Shown: positions 50,596-59,797 of the stretch, one piece after another
How the letters are laid out: each line of letters begins with the position of its first letter
Numbering within the stretch: the stretch's first letter is position 1
Assembly: GCA_964528445.1 (NCBI GenBank)
Contig: CAZGSL010000010.1
Location: forward strand, 1 to 62,399
Source of the DNA: JAXHMM01 sp964528445
Lineage (GTDB): Bacteria > Bacteroidota > Rhodothermia > Balneolales > Balneolaceae
Reading direction: 5' to 3'
Length of the DNA: 62,399 nucleotides
Program-made: the position numbers and the translations under genes
Notes under the pieces: model-generated
What the model saw: only the letters and a program-made list of their open reading frames with translations
Databases searched by the model: none
Told to the model about the DNA's origin: nothing

Positions 50596-51948
50596 TCAAT
50601 CCGTCCGTGTGAGCAGGGAGAAGCGGACGTTGTGCAGCACCGCCGCCACCGTGAGTCCGGCGATAAGTCCCATCCAGAGGCCCTGCGGACCGACGCCGCG
50701 GACGATGCCGAGGTAGTATCCCAGGGGCAGGCCCACCACCCAGTAGGCGACCAGGTTGACGTACATCGGAACGGTGGTGTCTTTCAGTCCCCTCAAGGCC
50801 CCGTATCCGCTGACCTGCAGCCCGTCGGAAATCTGGAAGATCGCCGCCATGTAGAGCAGGCCCACGGCGACGTCCCGCACGGCGGGATCCTGCGTGTAGA
50901 CGGAGGCGATGACCCCGGGTATGGCAAACATGATCACGGCCGTAACGCTCATGAAGATGGTGGAGAGCGCGATCCCGGTGAACCCCCTCTGCCGTGCCTC
51001 GCTCCAGCGCTTTTTCCCGGCGGCGTTGCCCACCCGGGTGGTGATGGCCGTGGCCAGGCCGAAAGGGACCATGAACGTCATGGCCGCAAAATTGATCGCG
51101 ACCTGGTGTCCGGCGACCGCCACGGTGCTCAGAGATCCCATCAGCAGGCTGACCACCGCGAACATGGTCACCTCCATCGTGGAACTGAGTCCGATGGGCA
51201 GGCCCACCCGCACAATCTCCCGGAGGCAGGTCCCGTCGGGACGCCGGATCTTCGTGAAGATCCCAAACCGGCGGTAGGGGGGATGCTGCCGGGTGAACCA
51301 GAGCATGCCGGCGAACATGACGAGGATGACGATGGCCGAGGCGTAACCGCACCCCTCGGCTCCCATCTCTGGGAAACCCAGCTTGCCGTACATCAGCACG
51401 TAGTTGCCGGGTATGTTAACGAGGACCCCCAGGAGGGCAAGGTACATGCTGGGCCGTGTCACCGACATGCCTTCGTTGAAGTAGCGAAGTGCCATGAAGG
51501 CGCAGAGTGGAAACACTCCCCACGAAAAGGCCTTCATGTACGCCTCGGCGATGGGAATGATTCCGGCGGTTACATCCATCAGCTCCATGACAAAGCCGAG
51601 GTTGCGTATGCCCAGGAAGAGGGGAACGGCGAGCATCTGGCTCAGCCACAGGCCCTGCCGGACGTTGGCGCCGATCTCCTCCAGCCGCCTGCTCCCCACC
51701 AGCTGGGCCACGATGGGGGTGATGGCCATCAGGATGCCCGACGCCAGCATGATGAAAGGGAAGAAGACGGCACCGCCCACCGCGACGGCCGCCAGGTCTT
51801 CCGCCGACAGGTTGCCGGCCATGACGGTATCCACGAAATTCATCGACATCTGCAGCAGTTGCGCGATGATGACGGGAATGCCGATCCGGAGCGTTACGGC
51901 GGCTTCTTTGCGTAAGGGATTCCATTCCTTTTTCAGATGGGAAATCAC
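50596..51948 (-). CDS. MATE family efflux transporter
   Basis: Inner-membrane multidrug/toxin exporter of the NorM-like branch, driven by sodium or protons. The 450 residues contain about 12 membrane segments in two six-helix halves. PVIIAQLLQMSMNFVDTVMAGNLSAEDLAAVAVG opens the first half and VGLPIGLSSTMEVTMFAVVSLLMG opens the second. It is the nearest upstream gene to the polyketide synthase, same strand with a 145-base gap. It could export the polyketide product, but that is inference. The first 15 residues are hydrophilic and the start appears secure. Confidence 0.92.
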   Translation of the reverse strand: MISHLKKEWNPLRKEAAVTLRIGIPVIIAQLLQMSMNFVDTVMAGNLSAEDLAAVAVGGAVFFPFIMLASGILMAITPIVAQLVGSRRLEEIGANVRQGLWLSQMLAVPLFLGIRNLGFVMELMDVTAGIIPIAEAYMKAFSWGVFPLCAFMALRYFNEGMSVTRPSMYLALLGVLVNIPGNYVLMYGKLGFPEMGAEGCGYASAIVILVMFAGMLWFTRQHPPYRRFGIFTKIRRPDGTCLREIVRVGLPIGLSSTMEVTMFAVVSLLMGSLSTVAVAGHQVAINFAAMTFMVPFGLATAITTRVGNAAGKKRWSEARQRGFTGIALSTIFMSVTAVIMFAIPGVIASVYTQDPAVRDVAVGLLYMAAIFQISDGLQVSGYGALRGLKDTTVPMYVNLVAYWVVGLPLGYYLGIVRGVGPQGLWMGLIAGLTVAAVLHNVRFSLLTRTD

Positions 51949-52079
51949 CGGGGTGTGCCGTTGGTGCGTTGTTGTCTCCGGAGGGGATCCCGGTGGTTCC
52001 GGGGACCCGGGGACGGGTTAAAAATCGGGATCGCGCATGGTAAGAAAAATAGGCGGCAAAAGTAAGCGGGGAGAGGGGG

Positions 52080-55000
52080 CTAACCGAGCGGGAGCTTGAT
52101 GACGAAAGTGGTTCCCTGTCCCTCGATGGAGGCGAAGGATATGCTGCCGCCGTGCGCCTCAACTACTTTTTTGGAGATGGCCAGACCCAGTCCCGTACCG
52201 CTGGACTTCGTGGAGAAACTGGGAACGAAGAGCCGGTCCTTGTGGTCCTCGGGAATACCCGTGCCGCTGTCCTCCACTTCAAGGAAGGCGCTCCCTTTCT
52301 TCCGGTAGGAGCGCAGCCGTACGCTTCCGCCCTCCGGCATCGCCTCGAACGCGTTCTTTACCAGGTTGACCACCACCCGCCGAAGTTCGTCCTCCTGGCC
52401 GGGGACGATGAGGGGGAAGGGGGGCGTGTCAAGCTCGATGTCCACCTGTTCGTCCCCGCTGTAAAGATCCCGCACGGAACCGAGAACCGCGTTCAGGTCC
52501 ACCTCCTCGAAATCCCGGTCCAGGGGCTGGGAAAATTTAGAGAAGTCGGAGGCAATGGCATTGAGCGTCTCAATCTGCTCGATCAGGCTCCCGGTGAGAT
52601 CCCGAATCCTGGCCGTGAGCTCCTCCGACTCCTCCTCATTGCCCGTGACTTGGCGCTGCAGGTGCTGGACGCTCAGCTTCATGGGGGTGAGCGGATTTTT
52701 TATTTCGTGGGCGACCTGCTGGGCCATCTCTTTCCATGCCGCCTCCCGCTCGGCCACAACGAGCTCCCGGCGAACTTCGCTCAGGCGTTCCACCATTTCG
52801 TTGTAAGCGGCGGCCAGCTGCCCGATTTCGTCGTCCCCGCTTACCGGAATCCTGGTGTCGAGATTTCCGCGCGAAAGCTCATTGAGTCCCTGTTGAATTT
52901 TGTCCAGCGGATCGGTCAGCTCCCTCGTGATCAGCATGGACCCGACGATAAAAGCACCGAATATGATAAGATAGATGAGGATCAGGTAGCTGGTGGTTTC
53001 CAGCAGCTGCTCTTCGAATTTGGGCGATTGCAGGAACGTGGGAATGGCCACCGCGGCGACCGGCTCGCCGTTGCCCAGGTGGACGGCGCGGTATCCTATC
53101 AGCAGTTTCTGGGAGGCGAGGGTTACCTCGCGCACCGCATCCGTCTCTCCCTCCCGATAGAGACGGTGATGCACATCAAACGGCATGACGGCGGGAAACA
53201 GGTGCTGCCGGAAGATCTGCGGGGTGGTACTCTCAACCAGATTTCGTCCCCTGTAGAGCGTGGCATCCGCCTCGAGGGGCGTGGCCAGGGAGTCAAGGAA
53301 GGCACTCCGTTCGCCCGGCCTGAGCATCCTTTCCCCCAGCTGCTGCTGCACCTGCTGGCCCAGGTTGTCCATTTTCTGGTAGAGCGACTGCCTGACCACC
53401 TCCTGGTTCTGCTGCTGGATGGCGTAATGGGTGGTCATGACCAGGATACCCAGAAAGATCAGGACCGCGAGCAGGAAACGGTCGAGCAGCCTGTAGCGAA
53501 ACTTCCGGCTCTTTTCAAACAGGCGGAAAGAGCCGGGCCGCAGAAGTTCACGTAGCCCGATAACCGCCAGTCCCAGCACCAGCAGGGTAAAATTGAAGCG
53601 GAAATAGTTGTAGAGCCGGTTGCGGAAACCGGGGAGAATGGTGCTTGCCCGTACCACGCCTTCCACGCCCCGGTCCCAGTAGAGAGTCCGGTAGGAGTAG
53701 AGGTCGGCCTCTTCGGTCCGGAGCAGGAGGCTGTCACGCTCCAATGCCCGGGAGATGGTGCCCGGCAGACGGTTTCTCAGGGGGTAATATCCGGTTATGC
53801 CGCGGCGGGAGCTCCTGATGAGCCGGCCGTCCCGATACTCCAGCAGGCTGTAGGAATCGCGCCAGTCCTCGTAACTGAGCGCGGCGAGCACCGCCCGGAG
53901 CGGTTTGTCGAAATTGGGGGGTTCGCGGTAGACGGAGGCCAGGATCCAGGCGACGGGCTCGGCCCCCGAGGACCCGAAAACGGGAATCCATCCCCGGTAG
54001 AAACTGTCGTACTCCTTCGAGGTCACCAGTTGGGGATTGGACTGCACCACGGGACGCAGGTTCCCGCGGGTGATCTGCTCCAGCTCCAGCACGCTCTTCA
54101 GTTGGGGAATACTGAACATGCCGGGCCAGGAGGGGGAGTTCAGATCGGTGGAATAGCTGGCTACGCTGGTGCCGCCCGCGGTTATAAACCGCAGGTCGTA
54201 GGAGTAGTAACCGCTTCGCGAGGCGATGAAACGGTCGATGGTGTCGTTGAAGAGGGAGCCGATGAAAAGCTGGCGGTTGACCAGGGAGTCGGTGTTGATG
54301 CCGTCAAACGTCTCACCAAGGGTTGAGAGCAGTTCGTAGGTCAGCTGCTCCCCCTGCTCGCTGCCGCTTTCGGCAAATCCACCCGCCCTCTCCATGAGCT
54401 GCTGGTCCGTCCGCTGCTGCTGGGTCTCCCGGATGAGGGGAGCCGCCGCCAGTGTCACCAGGATGGTGCCGATCATCAGTCCACGGACGGAGGAGAGCAG
54501 GTAGATGCGGTTTAGGCGGTTATCCAGCCGTATTCCGGCGACGAGGGCGAGGAACAGGAGAAACCCGTAGGGAAAGGTATAATCCATACGGATCGCTTCG
54601 GGTACGGCCAGGTAAGTCCCGCCCAGCGCCAGCGAGAATCCCAGGACCATCAGAACGGAGCTGAGGTTGGGCTGATCCGCCACGTATTTCATGGTGAACC
54701 GGACGATGGAGGCCAGCCCCAGCAGGAGTCCCCCGAGCATCATACCCAGTCCCAGATAGAGCAGCAGGGTCGGTGCGGTGGGGTATAAGTGAAGGTCGTC
54801 CAGCGGAATTCCCGGACGGGAGAGGAACAGATAGGTGCGGTTCAGCAGGAAGAGAAAAAGTACCGACGAGGCTCCCCCGGCAAGGACCGGAAGGGAGAGT
54901 GTGCTCAGGAACGAGTCGGGCCCGGACCGGCGGCTGTAGGTTTTCAGCCCGTGGTAGCAGGTGAGGGCGAGCAGGAAGAGGGCCAGCGCATCCGCCAGGA

Positions 55001-55955
55001 AGAGGAGAAGTCCGGCGACCGGCAGGGTGATCTCCCCGCCCCCCGCCTGCAGGTACTCCAAAACCTTCCGGGGCAGTTCCAGGAAGCGCACCAGTCCCCA
55101 CCCGGAGATGATCAGGCCCCACTGGATTCCCAGCTTGCGTCTTGGATGCTCCCCATTCCAGGAACGTGAAAAGGCCACTCCCAAAACCAGGAACCCGAAC
55201 AGCAGGTAAACGGTTCGCCAGAGCTGTGTCTCGACCTCCCATCGTTCGGCGGATTGGGCGGCCGTCTCGTCCGGGCGAACGAATACCGCGCCGGCGGAGT
55301 CTCCCTCCAGGGTGTTCAGCCGTTCCCAGGCGAAGACGCTGTCCGGGAGAGGATTGAAGAGCCGAACTTCCAGCGGAAGCGGAGCGCGGTCTCCCAGACG
55401 TTCGGTAAAGTGGTACTCGCTGCCGGTGCCGATGGGGAGGGGATTGGTCTGGAGTATACGTTTCGCGGTGTAGAGCCGGTATTCGGTGAGGCCGCTGCTG
55501 TCGCGCACCGTGAAGGGAAGCTGGCACTTCCAGTAGATCACATTGTTTTTTTGCGTGATGCGAATGGGAGACTCCTCTGCCAAAGTCTGTGCGCCGGAAT
55601 CGGCCGGCGGGGGATAACCGTGCCAGAGGAGGAGAGAATCGCGCTCCCTGACGGATATGCCCCAGAGTTCACCGTAGGAATCCAGAAGCCGGCCGAGAGC
55701 CTGCTCGGAGGGTTGGCGCACCAGGCTGGCCGACAGCGTGGCCGACAGGGAGCGGCTGCGCTCGAGCAGTTCGCGCTGTTCCTCTATAAAAAGACCGGCG
55801 GCCCGGTCCAGCGCGGCCCGCGCGTCGCTTTCCGAAAGATCGGACGGGGGACCCGACAGCGAGCGCCAGCTCTCTACGGCCCCCGCGGGGATCAGAATCA
55901 GCAGCGCGATCATCCACCAGGGGATCCCTCCGAAAGTTGATTTTCCCGGCTTCAT
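52080..55955 (-). CDS. Very large NtrY-like membrane sensor histidine kinase
   Basis: Sensor kinase of 1,291 residues. A membrane helix near residue 15 is followed by a periplasmic segment (to about 240). A block of roughly eight helices follows (about 245-520). A second periplasmic region and two more helices come next (near 790 and 840), then a third sensor region. A last helix leads into a HAMP domain (about 1,010-1,060). The kinase core has AHEIKNPLTPMKLSVQHL (His near 1,076), NLVKNAFEAMPEGG, DSGTGIP and GTGLGLAISKKV. The kinase core resembles NtrY. No response regulator is next to it. It precedes no obvious partner, and the next gene upstream is a dehydrogenase. Confidence 0.88.
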   Translation of the reverse strand: MKPGKSTFGGIPWWMIALLILIPAGAVESWRSLSGPPSDLSESDARAALDRAAGLFIEEQRELLERSRSLSATLSASLVRQPSEQALGRLLDSYGELWGISVRERDSLLLWHGYPPPADSGAQTLAEESPIRITQKNNVIYWKCQLPFTVRDSSGLTEYRLYTAKRILQTNPLPIGTGSEYHFTERLGDRAPLPLEVRLFNPLPDSVFAWERLNTLEGDSAGAVFVRPDETAAQSAERWEVETQLWRTVYLLFGFLVLGVAFSRSWNGEHPRRKLGIQWGLIISGWGLVRFLELPRKVLEYLQAGGGEITLPVAGLLLFLADALALFLLALTCYHGLKTYSRRSGPDSFLSTLSLPVLAGGASSVLFLFLLNRTYLFLSRPGIPLDDLHLYPTAPTLLLYLGLGMMLGGLLLGLASIVRFTMKYVADQPNLSSVLMVLGFSLALGGTYLAVPEAIRMDYTFPYGFLLFLALVAGIRLDNRLNRIYLLSSVRGLMIGTILVTLAAAPLIRETQQQRTDQQLMERAGGFAESGSEQGEQLTYELLSTLGETFDGINTDSLVNRQLFIGSLFNDTIDRFIASRSGYYSYDLRFITAGGTSVASYSTDLNSPSWPGMFSIPQLKSVLELEQITRGNLRPVVQSNPQLVTSKEYDSFYRGWIPVFGSSGAEPVAWILASVYREPPNFDKPLRAVLAALSYEDWRDSYSLLEYRDGRLIRSSRRGITGYYPLRNRLPGTISRALERDSLLLRTEEADLYSYRTLYWDRGVEGVVRASTILPGFRNRLYNYFRFNFTLLVLGLAVIGLRELLRPGSFRLFEKSRKFRYRLLDRFLLAVLIFLGILVMTTHYAIQQQNQEVVRQSLYQKMDNLGQQVQQQLGERMLRPGERSAFLDSLATPLEADATLYRGRNLVESTTPQIFRQHLFPAVMPFDVHHRLYREGETDAVREVTLASQKLLIGYRAVHLGNGEPVAAVAIPTFLQSPKFEEQLLETTSYLILIYLIIFGAFIVGSMLITRELTDPLDKIQQGLNELSRGNLDTRIPVSGDDEIGQLAAAYNEMVERLSEVRRELVVAEREAAWKEMAQQVAHEIKNPLTPMKLSVQHLQRQVTGNEEESEELTARIRDLTGSLIEQIETLNAIASDFSKFSQPLDRDFEEVDLNAVLGSVRDLYSGDEQVDIELDTPPFPLIVPGQEDELRRVVVNLVKNAFEAMPEGGSVRLRSYRKKGSAFLEVEDSGTGIPEDHKDRLFVPSFSTKSSGTGLGLAISKKVVEAHGGSISFASIEGQGTTFVIKLPLG

Positions 55956-55982
55956 GAGACCGAATGGTTGGATGTTAAGGAG

Positions 55983-56951
55983 TCAGCCGGCCACTACGTT
56001 GGGAATCTCCCCGGCCGGCTTTCCCGCCAGAAAATCCCTGACGGCGCTAGCGGCGAGCATGCCGATGGAGCGGCGCGTTCGATGTGTGGCACTGGCCATG
56101 TGTGGTGTTACAAGACAATGGGGAGCTGTCAGCAGCCTGGGATGCACCTCGGGTTCCTCCTCGAAAACGTCCAGGCCCGCCCCCCCGATGATTCCCTCAT
56201 GCAGGGCTTCGGCCAGCGCGGCTTCATCCACTACCGCGCCCCGGGAGGTATTGATCAGGATGCTGTGGCCGGGCATGCGTTCCAGGATATCGCTGTCGAT
56301 CGCGTGGTGTGTCTGTTCGGTCAGGGGACAGTTCAGGCTCAGCACGTCCGAGCCGGCCGCCAGTTCCTCCAGGGAATCGATGTATCGGGCCTCAAGTTCC
56401 TTCTCGATTTCGGGATCCGCCTTCGACCGGTTGTGATAACGGATCTCCATGCCGAATGCGCGGGCACGGCGGGCGAAAGCGGTGCCGATGCGGCCCATGC
56501 CATAGATACCCAGGATACGATCCCCGAGTTCCATGCCCAGGAAACCGAGGGGTTCCCAGCCCTCGAACCTGCCCTGGCGCAGGTACTCCTCCGCCTCGCG
56601 GAGCCGGCGGGTTACCCCCAGCAGAAGAGCCATCGCGAAGTCGGCGCAAGCCTCTGTGAGCACTCCGGGCGTGTTGGCTACGACGATTTCGTGTTCCCGT
56701 GCCGCCTCCATATCGATATTGTTGTAACCGACGGCGTGATTCGCGATAATCCTGAGCCGCTCCCCCGACTCGATCACCTCGGCCGTAACAGGATTGGAGA
56801 GCATGGGAATCAGGGCGTCGTAGTCCGGTATGGCCCCGGCCAGCGCCTGCTCGCTGTTGAATTCGCCCCGCCGTCCCACGTCGACCTCAAAATCCTTCCT
56901 CAGAAAATCGACGACCTCGGAGACAATGGGTTCGGTAATCAAAATCCGCAT
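55983..56951 (-). CDS. D-isomer 2-hydroxyacid dehydrogenase, glyoxylate/hydroxypyruvate reductase-like
   Basis: NAD(P)H-dependent dehydrogenase of 322 residues. I choose the ATG at 56951 because it follows GGGGG closely and starts at MRILITEPI; an upstream ATG at 57005 would add an unrelated 18 residues that overlap rsfS. The Rossmann motif is GIYGMGRIGTAFARRA. Substrate and catalytic residues are in LNCPLTEQTHHAI, INTSRGAVVDE (Arg) and VTPHMASAT (His). The closest groups are glyoxylate and hydroxypyruvate reductases, but phosphonate or phosphoglycerate dehydrogenases are not excluded. It lies seven bases downstream of rsfS, so it is probably co-transcribed. Confidence 0.85.
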   Translation of the reverse strand: MRILITEPIVSEVVDFLRKDFEVDVGRRGEFNSEQALAGAIPDYDALIPMLSNPVTAEVIESGERLRIIANHAVGYNNIDMEAAREHEIVVANTPGVLTEACADFAMALLLGVTRRLREAEEYLRQGRFEGWEPLGFLGMELGDRILGIYGMGRIGTAFARRARAFGMEIRYHNRSKADPEIEKELEARYIDSLEELAAGSDVLSLNCPLTEQTHHAIDSDILERMPGHSILINTSRGAVVDEAALAEALHEGIIGGAGLDVFEEEPEVHPRLLTAPHCLVTPHMASATHRTRRSIGMLAASAVRDFLAGKPAGEIPNVVAG

Positions 56952-56958
56952 GGACCCC

Positions 56959-57354
56959 CTACTCTTCGATTCGGCGGATTTCGGCGTCGTTCCACATACG
57001 CTCAATGGCGTAGTAGTCCCTCAGTTCTTTCTTGAAGATGTGCACCACCACGTTGACGTAATCCAGGATGACCCATCGCCGGGTGTCTCTCCCCTCCTCC
57101 TTCCACGCCTTTTCTCCCAGCTGCTCCTTGGTGAATTTATTGACATTGTCGGCCAGCGCCTTGATCTGTACATCGGAAGTGGCGTGGCAAACCACAAAAA
57201 GGTCGGCCAGCGTGGTAAGCTCGTGAACGTCCATCACCGTAATTTCTTCCGCTTTCTTGTCGAGGAGGGCGTCGGTGATAATCTCCGCCAGGCGGCCGCT
57301 GTCGGTGGTTTTGGTCTCGTCCGATGTGGAAAACTGGTGGGCGTGTTCAGGCAT
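56959..57354 (-). CDS. rsfS: Ribosomal silencing factor RsfS
   Basis: Binds ribosomal protein L14 and blocks subunit joining when nutrients are short. The 131 residues include the family core VMDVHELTTLADLFVVCHATSDVQIKALADNV and the C-terminal DYVNVVVHIFKKELRDYYAIERMW. A short extra N-terminal stretch (MPEHAHQFSTSDETK) is not part of the core. It lies between the LytR_C gene (nine bases upstream) and the dehydrogenase, forming a compact minus-strand series. The assignment is secure. Confidence 0.94.
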   Translation of the reverse strand: MPEHAHQFSTSDETKTTDSGRLAEIITDALLDKKAEEITVMDVHELTTLADLFVVCHATSDVQIKALADNVNKFTKEQLGEKAWKEEGRDTRRWVILDYVNVVVHIFKKELRDYYAIERMWNDAEIRRIEE

Positions 57355-57363
57355 ATATGGTCT

Positions 57364-57816
57364 TCAGTTGAGTTTCAGATTTTGGTAATCGGAACCAATC
57401 ACCACGGTGGCATCCAGGTAAAAATCGTCCGATGCCTCCACGAGGACGTTCTCCTCAGCCACTCCGAGGGCCCGGGCCACCCGGCGGGCGTTTTCCGTAT
57501 TGTAGGTGCGGGCGATTACCAGGGTCTCCTGCATGTCGAAATTATCGAAGTTGCCCGTTTCCACGACGTCAAATCCGTTCCGTCGCAAAACCGAGGTGAA
57601 TTCGTCGGCCAGCCCGGCTACCCCGCACCCGTTCAGTACTTCCAGCTGGATTACTTCCCCGATCAGCTCCGAACTGCGTTCGGCCCGGTCGTTCTGAATC
57701 CGCGGAAACACCAGCCGGGAGAGCAGACCGAATACCAGAAGGAGAAGGAGCAGGCTCAGAAAGCCAATCGCGGCGTTGAGGAGAAGCGTATTTGAATCGC
57801 CTTTCTTTTCGGTCAT
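57364..57816 (-). CDS. LytR_C-domain membrane protein
   Basis: Protein of 150 residues with one N-terminal membrane helix (about residues 10-33, NAAIGFLSLLLLLLVFGLLSRL). It is followed by a LytR_C-type domain outside the membrane, with QLEVLNGCGVAGLADEFTSVLRRNGFDVVETGN and ATVVIGSDY. This domain usually forms the C-terminus of LytR-CpsA-Psr ligases, but the catalytic LCP part is absent here, so it is not itself a ligase. It may bind cell-wall or envelope partners. A similar gene beside rsfS occurs in several bacterial groups. Confidence 0.85.
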   Translation of the reverse strand: MTEKKGDSNTLLLNAAIGFLSLLLLLLVFGLLSRLVFPRIQNDRAERSSELIGEVIQLEVLNGCGVAGLADEFTSVLRRNGFDVVETGNFDNFDMQETLVIARTYNTENARRVARALGVAEENVLVEASDDFYLDATVVIGSDYQNLKLN

Positions 57817-57834
57817 CTGGCGCGGGGAGGTGAA

Positions 57835-58362
57835 TCAAAAATTCCCGTAGTCAAACAGCCCGCCGCGAAATGGGCTGTTGAAGGGATTTCCGTACCAGGA
57901 TCCCGGATGCGTTCCCATGGTCGGTACCTGCTGGAATTGCAGATGAATGCTGCTGCGGTCGTTGATCTGGTAATTCAGCTCGGCATTACGGATTAGAAAT
58001 TGGGCACCCAGGCCGTTTGACTGGTTTCCGATCATTCCGCTGCTGCCGAAAGGGGAGTGCAGCAGGGAGAGATCCACCCGGCCGGTCAGCCGGTCGGTAA
58101 AGAAAAACCGCATGGTGTTGGTGTAGGCATTGATGTTCTGATACTGCCCGCCGAAGCTGGAAAACATCATGGTGTAAGAGTGATTCATCTGCATGTTAAA
58201 CAGGTTCTCCAGGCTTCCGGGCTCCATCGTGTCCTGCCGTACCGTATTGCCGGTAAGGTCGCCCTCCGAATGAACGTGCTCTCTCATCTGAGCGGAGGCT
58301 GCGACGCTGATGCCGAGAACCAGAACCAGGAGAAGAAACGGGATGCGGGAACGTACTTTCAT
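57835..58362 (-). CDS. Small exported protein of unknown function
   Basis: I do not recognise this family. The 175 residues start with a signal peptide (about residues 1-25, MKVRSRIPFLLLVLVLGISV, ending AASAQ). The mature part is rich in Met, Asn, Phe and Tyr, with strand-like alternation (HSYTMMFSSFGGQYQNIN, TNTMRFFFTDRLTGRVDLSL). It ends in a Gly/Pro/Phe-rich tail. This may be a short beta-barrel or a periplasmic beta protein. It lies 18 bases upstream of the LytR_C gene and opens the series that includes rsfS. Function and export route are unknown. Confidence 0.65.
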   Translation of the reverse strand: MKVRSRIPFLLLVLVLGISVAASAQMREHVHSEGDLTGNTVRQDTMEPGSLENLFNMQMNHSYTMMFSSFGGQYQNINAYTNTMRFFFTDRLTGRVDLSLLHSPFGSSGMIGNQSNGLGAQFLIRNAELNYQINDRSSIHLQFQQVPTMGTHPGSWYGNPFNSPFRGGLFDYGNF

Positions 58363-58547
58363 AAACGTGTCACGTGGGTTGCAGTTACACCCTCTGTCAT
58401 GTAACGCAAGGTGTGTTGATTAAGTATACGATATGGTGTATAAAAAGCCAACTGATTCCCCTCTGTTCGCCGCCTCCGGCCGAGGGGGGTTTCGGAAGAG
58501 GAAGTGGATTCAGAAAAGGGCACCCCGGGAGTCAGGGGGAAAGAGTG

Positions 58548-58635
58548 CGGAGGTGGAGGGATTCGAACCCCCGGAACCGCAAAGCGGTTCAACGGTTTTC
58601 GAGACCGCCCCATTCGACCACTCTGGCACACCTCC
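58548..58635 (-). tRNA. tRNA-Ser(CGA)
   Basis: An 88-base class II tRNA. The acceptor stem GGAGGTG pairs with CACCTCC, the anticodon loop is CTCGAAA between GCGGT and ACCGT, the variable arm is long and self-complementary (AACCGC/GCGGTT), and the T loop is GGTTCGAATCC. The discriminator is G and CCA is not encoded. It reads UCG. It is divergent from queA. Confidence 0.95.
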
Positions 58636-58746
58636 GTCAGGCAATTTCAAAACTTGTCCTGCGCCCCTAAATGGAGTATATTTACAGGCTTTGAATTTTT
58701 GAAAGATATAGGTAATTCCAATCAAAAAAAAGGCCTCAACCCGATA

Positions 58747-59793
58747 ATGAAACTTACCGATTTCAAGTTTGAAACTGAAGATTTCAACGTGCCGGAGGAG
58801 CCGGTGGAGCCGCGCGACGCCGCCAAGCTGATGGTGCTGGACCGTGAGGAGAAGACCATCAAGCACGAGGAATTTTCAGATATCCACAAGTATTTTTCGG
58901 AAGGGGATGTGCTTATTTACAACAACACCAAGGTTTTCCCCGCCCGCCTGAAGGGCAAGAAGGAGAAAACCGACGCCGATATCGAGGTATTTCTTCTCCG
59001 GGAACTTATGCCCGAAAACAAGCTCTGGGACGTGCTGGTCGAGCCGGCACGGAAGATCCGCATCGGGAACAAACTCTATTTCGGGGAGGACCTGATGGCC
59101 GAAGTGATCGACAACACCACCAGCAGGGGACGTACCATCCGGTTTCTCTTCGAGGGGACCAACGAGGAATTGTACGCGCGGCTGGATGAAATCGGGGAGA
59201 TGCCGCTGCCGCCCTACATTGAACGGGACCCCACGGACTCCGACAAGGAGCGGTACCAGACCATTTTTGCCAAGGAGCGGGGAGCCGTGGCCGCTCCGAC
59301 CGCCGGCATGCACTTTACCGAGGAGCTTGTGGAAAAACTGGAGAAGAAGGGCGTGGATCTCATGCCCATTACCCTCCACATAGGATGGGGAACCTTCCGG
59401 CCGGTGGAGGTGGAAGACCTCACCAAGCACCGCATGGATTCGGAGAACTATTTTATCTCCGAGGAGACGTCCGAACGGATAAACGAAGCTCTTTTGAGCG
59501 ATGAGAACAAGGTGGTGGCCTGCGGCACAACGGCCGTCCGGACCATCGAGACCAGTATTACAGCCAGCGGCATCTCCAAGCCCAGTACCGGCTGGACCGA
59601 CAAGTTTATCTATCCTCCCTACGATTTTAAAATTACGGAAGCGATTATAACGAATTTTCACAGGCCCGAATCGACGCTCCTGATGCTGGTGGCCGCCTTC
59701 GCGGGATACGATTTCGTGATGGAGGCCTACGAAGAAGCCAAGGAGAACGACTATCGCTTTTTCTCCTTTGGAGATGCGATGCTGATCCTCTGA
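58747..59793 (+). CDS. queA: S-adenosylmethionine:tRNA ribosyltransferase-isomerase
   Basis: Adds the ribosyl part of SAM to preQ1-tRNA to make epoxyqueuosine, a wobble-base modification. The 348 residues from the ATG at 58747 begin MKLTDFKFETEDFNVPEEPVEP, typical of the family. An upstream in-frame extension runs back across tRNA-Ser and is not real. Family marks are YNNTKVFPARLKG, GAVAAPTAGMHFTEELV, LHIGWGTFRPV and VACGTTAVRTIE, with an N-terminal DxRxxAxxMVLDR-like region EPRDAAKLMVLDREE. It is followed by ispD after four bases, so the two are probably co-transcribed. Confidence 0.96.
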   Translation: MKLTDFKFETEDFNVPEEPVEPRDAAKLMVLDREEKTIKHEEFSDIHKYFSEGDVLIYNNTKVFPARLKGKKEKTDADIEVFLLRELMPENKLWDVLVEPARKIRIGNKLYFGEDLMAEVIDNTTSRGRTIRFLFEGTNEELYARLDEIGEMPLPPYIERDPTDSDKERYQTIFAKERGAVAAPTAGMHFTEELVEKLEKKGVDLMPITLHIGWGTFRPVEVEDLTKHRMDSENYFISEETSERINEALLSDENKVVACGTTAVRTIETSITASGISKPSTGWTDKFIYPPYDFKITEAIITNFHRPESTLLMLVAAFAGYDFVMEAYEEAKENDYRFFSFGDAMLIL

Positions 59794-59797
59794 CACC

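Noticed and set aside
58504..58746. In-frame upstream extension of queA
   Set aside because: It crosses tRNA-Ser(CGA) on the opposite strand. The ATG at 58747 begins the conserved queA N-terminus.
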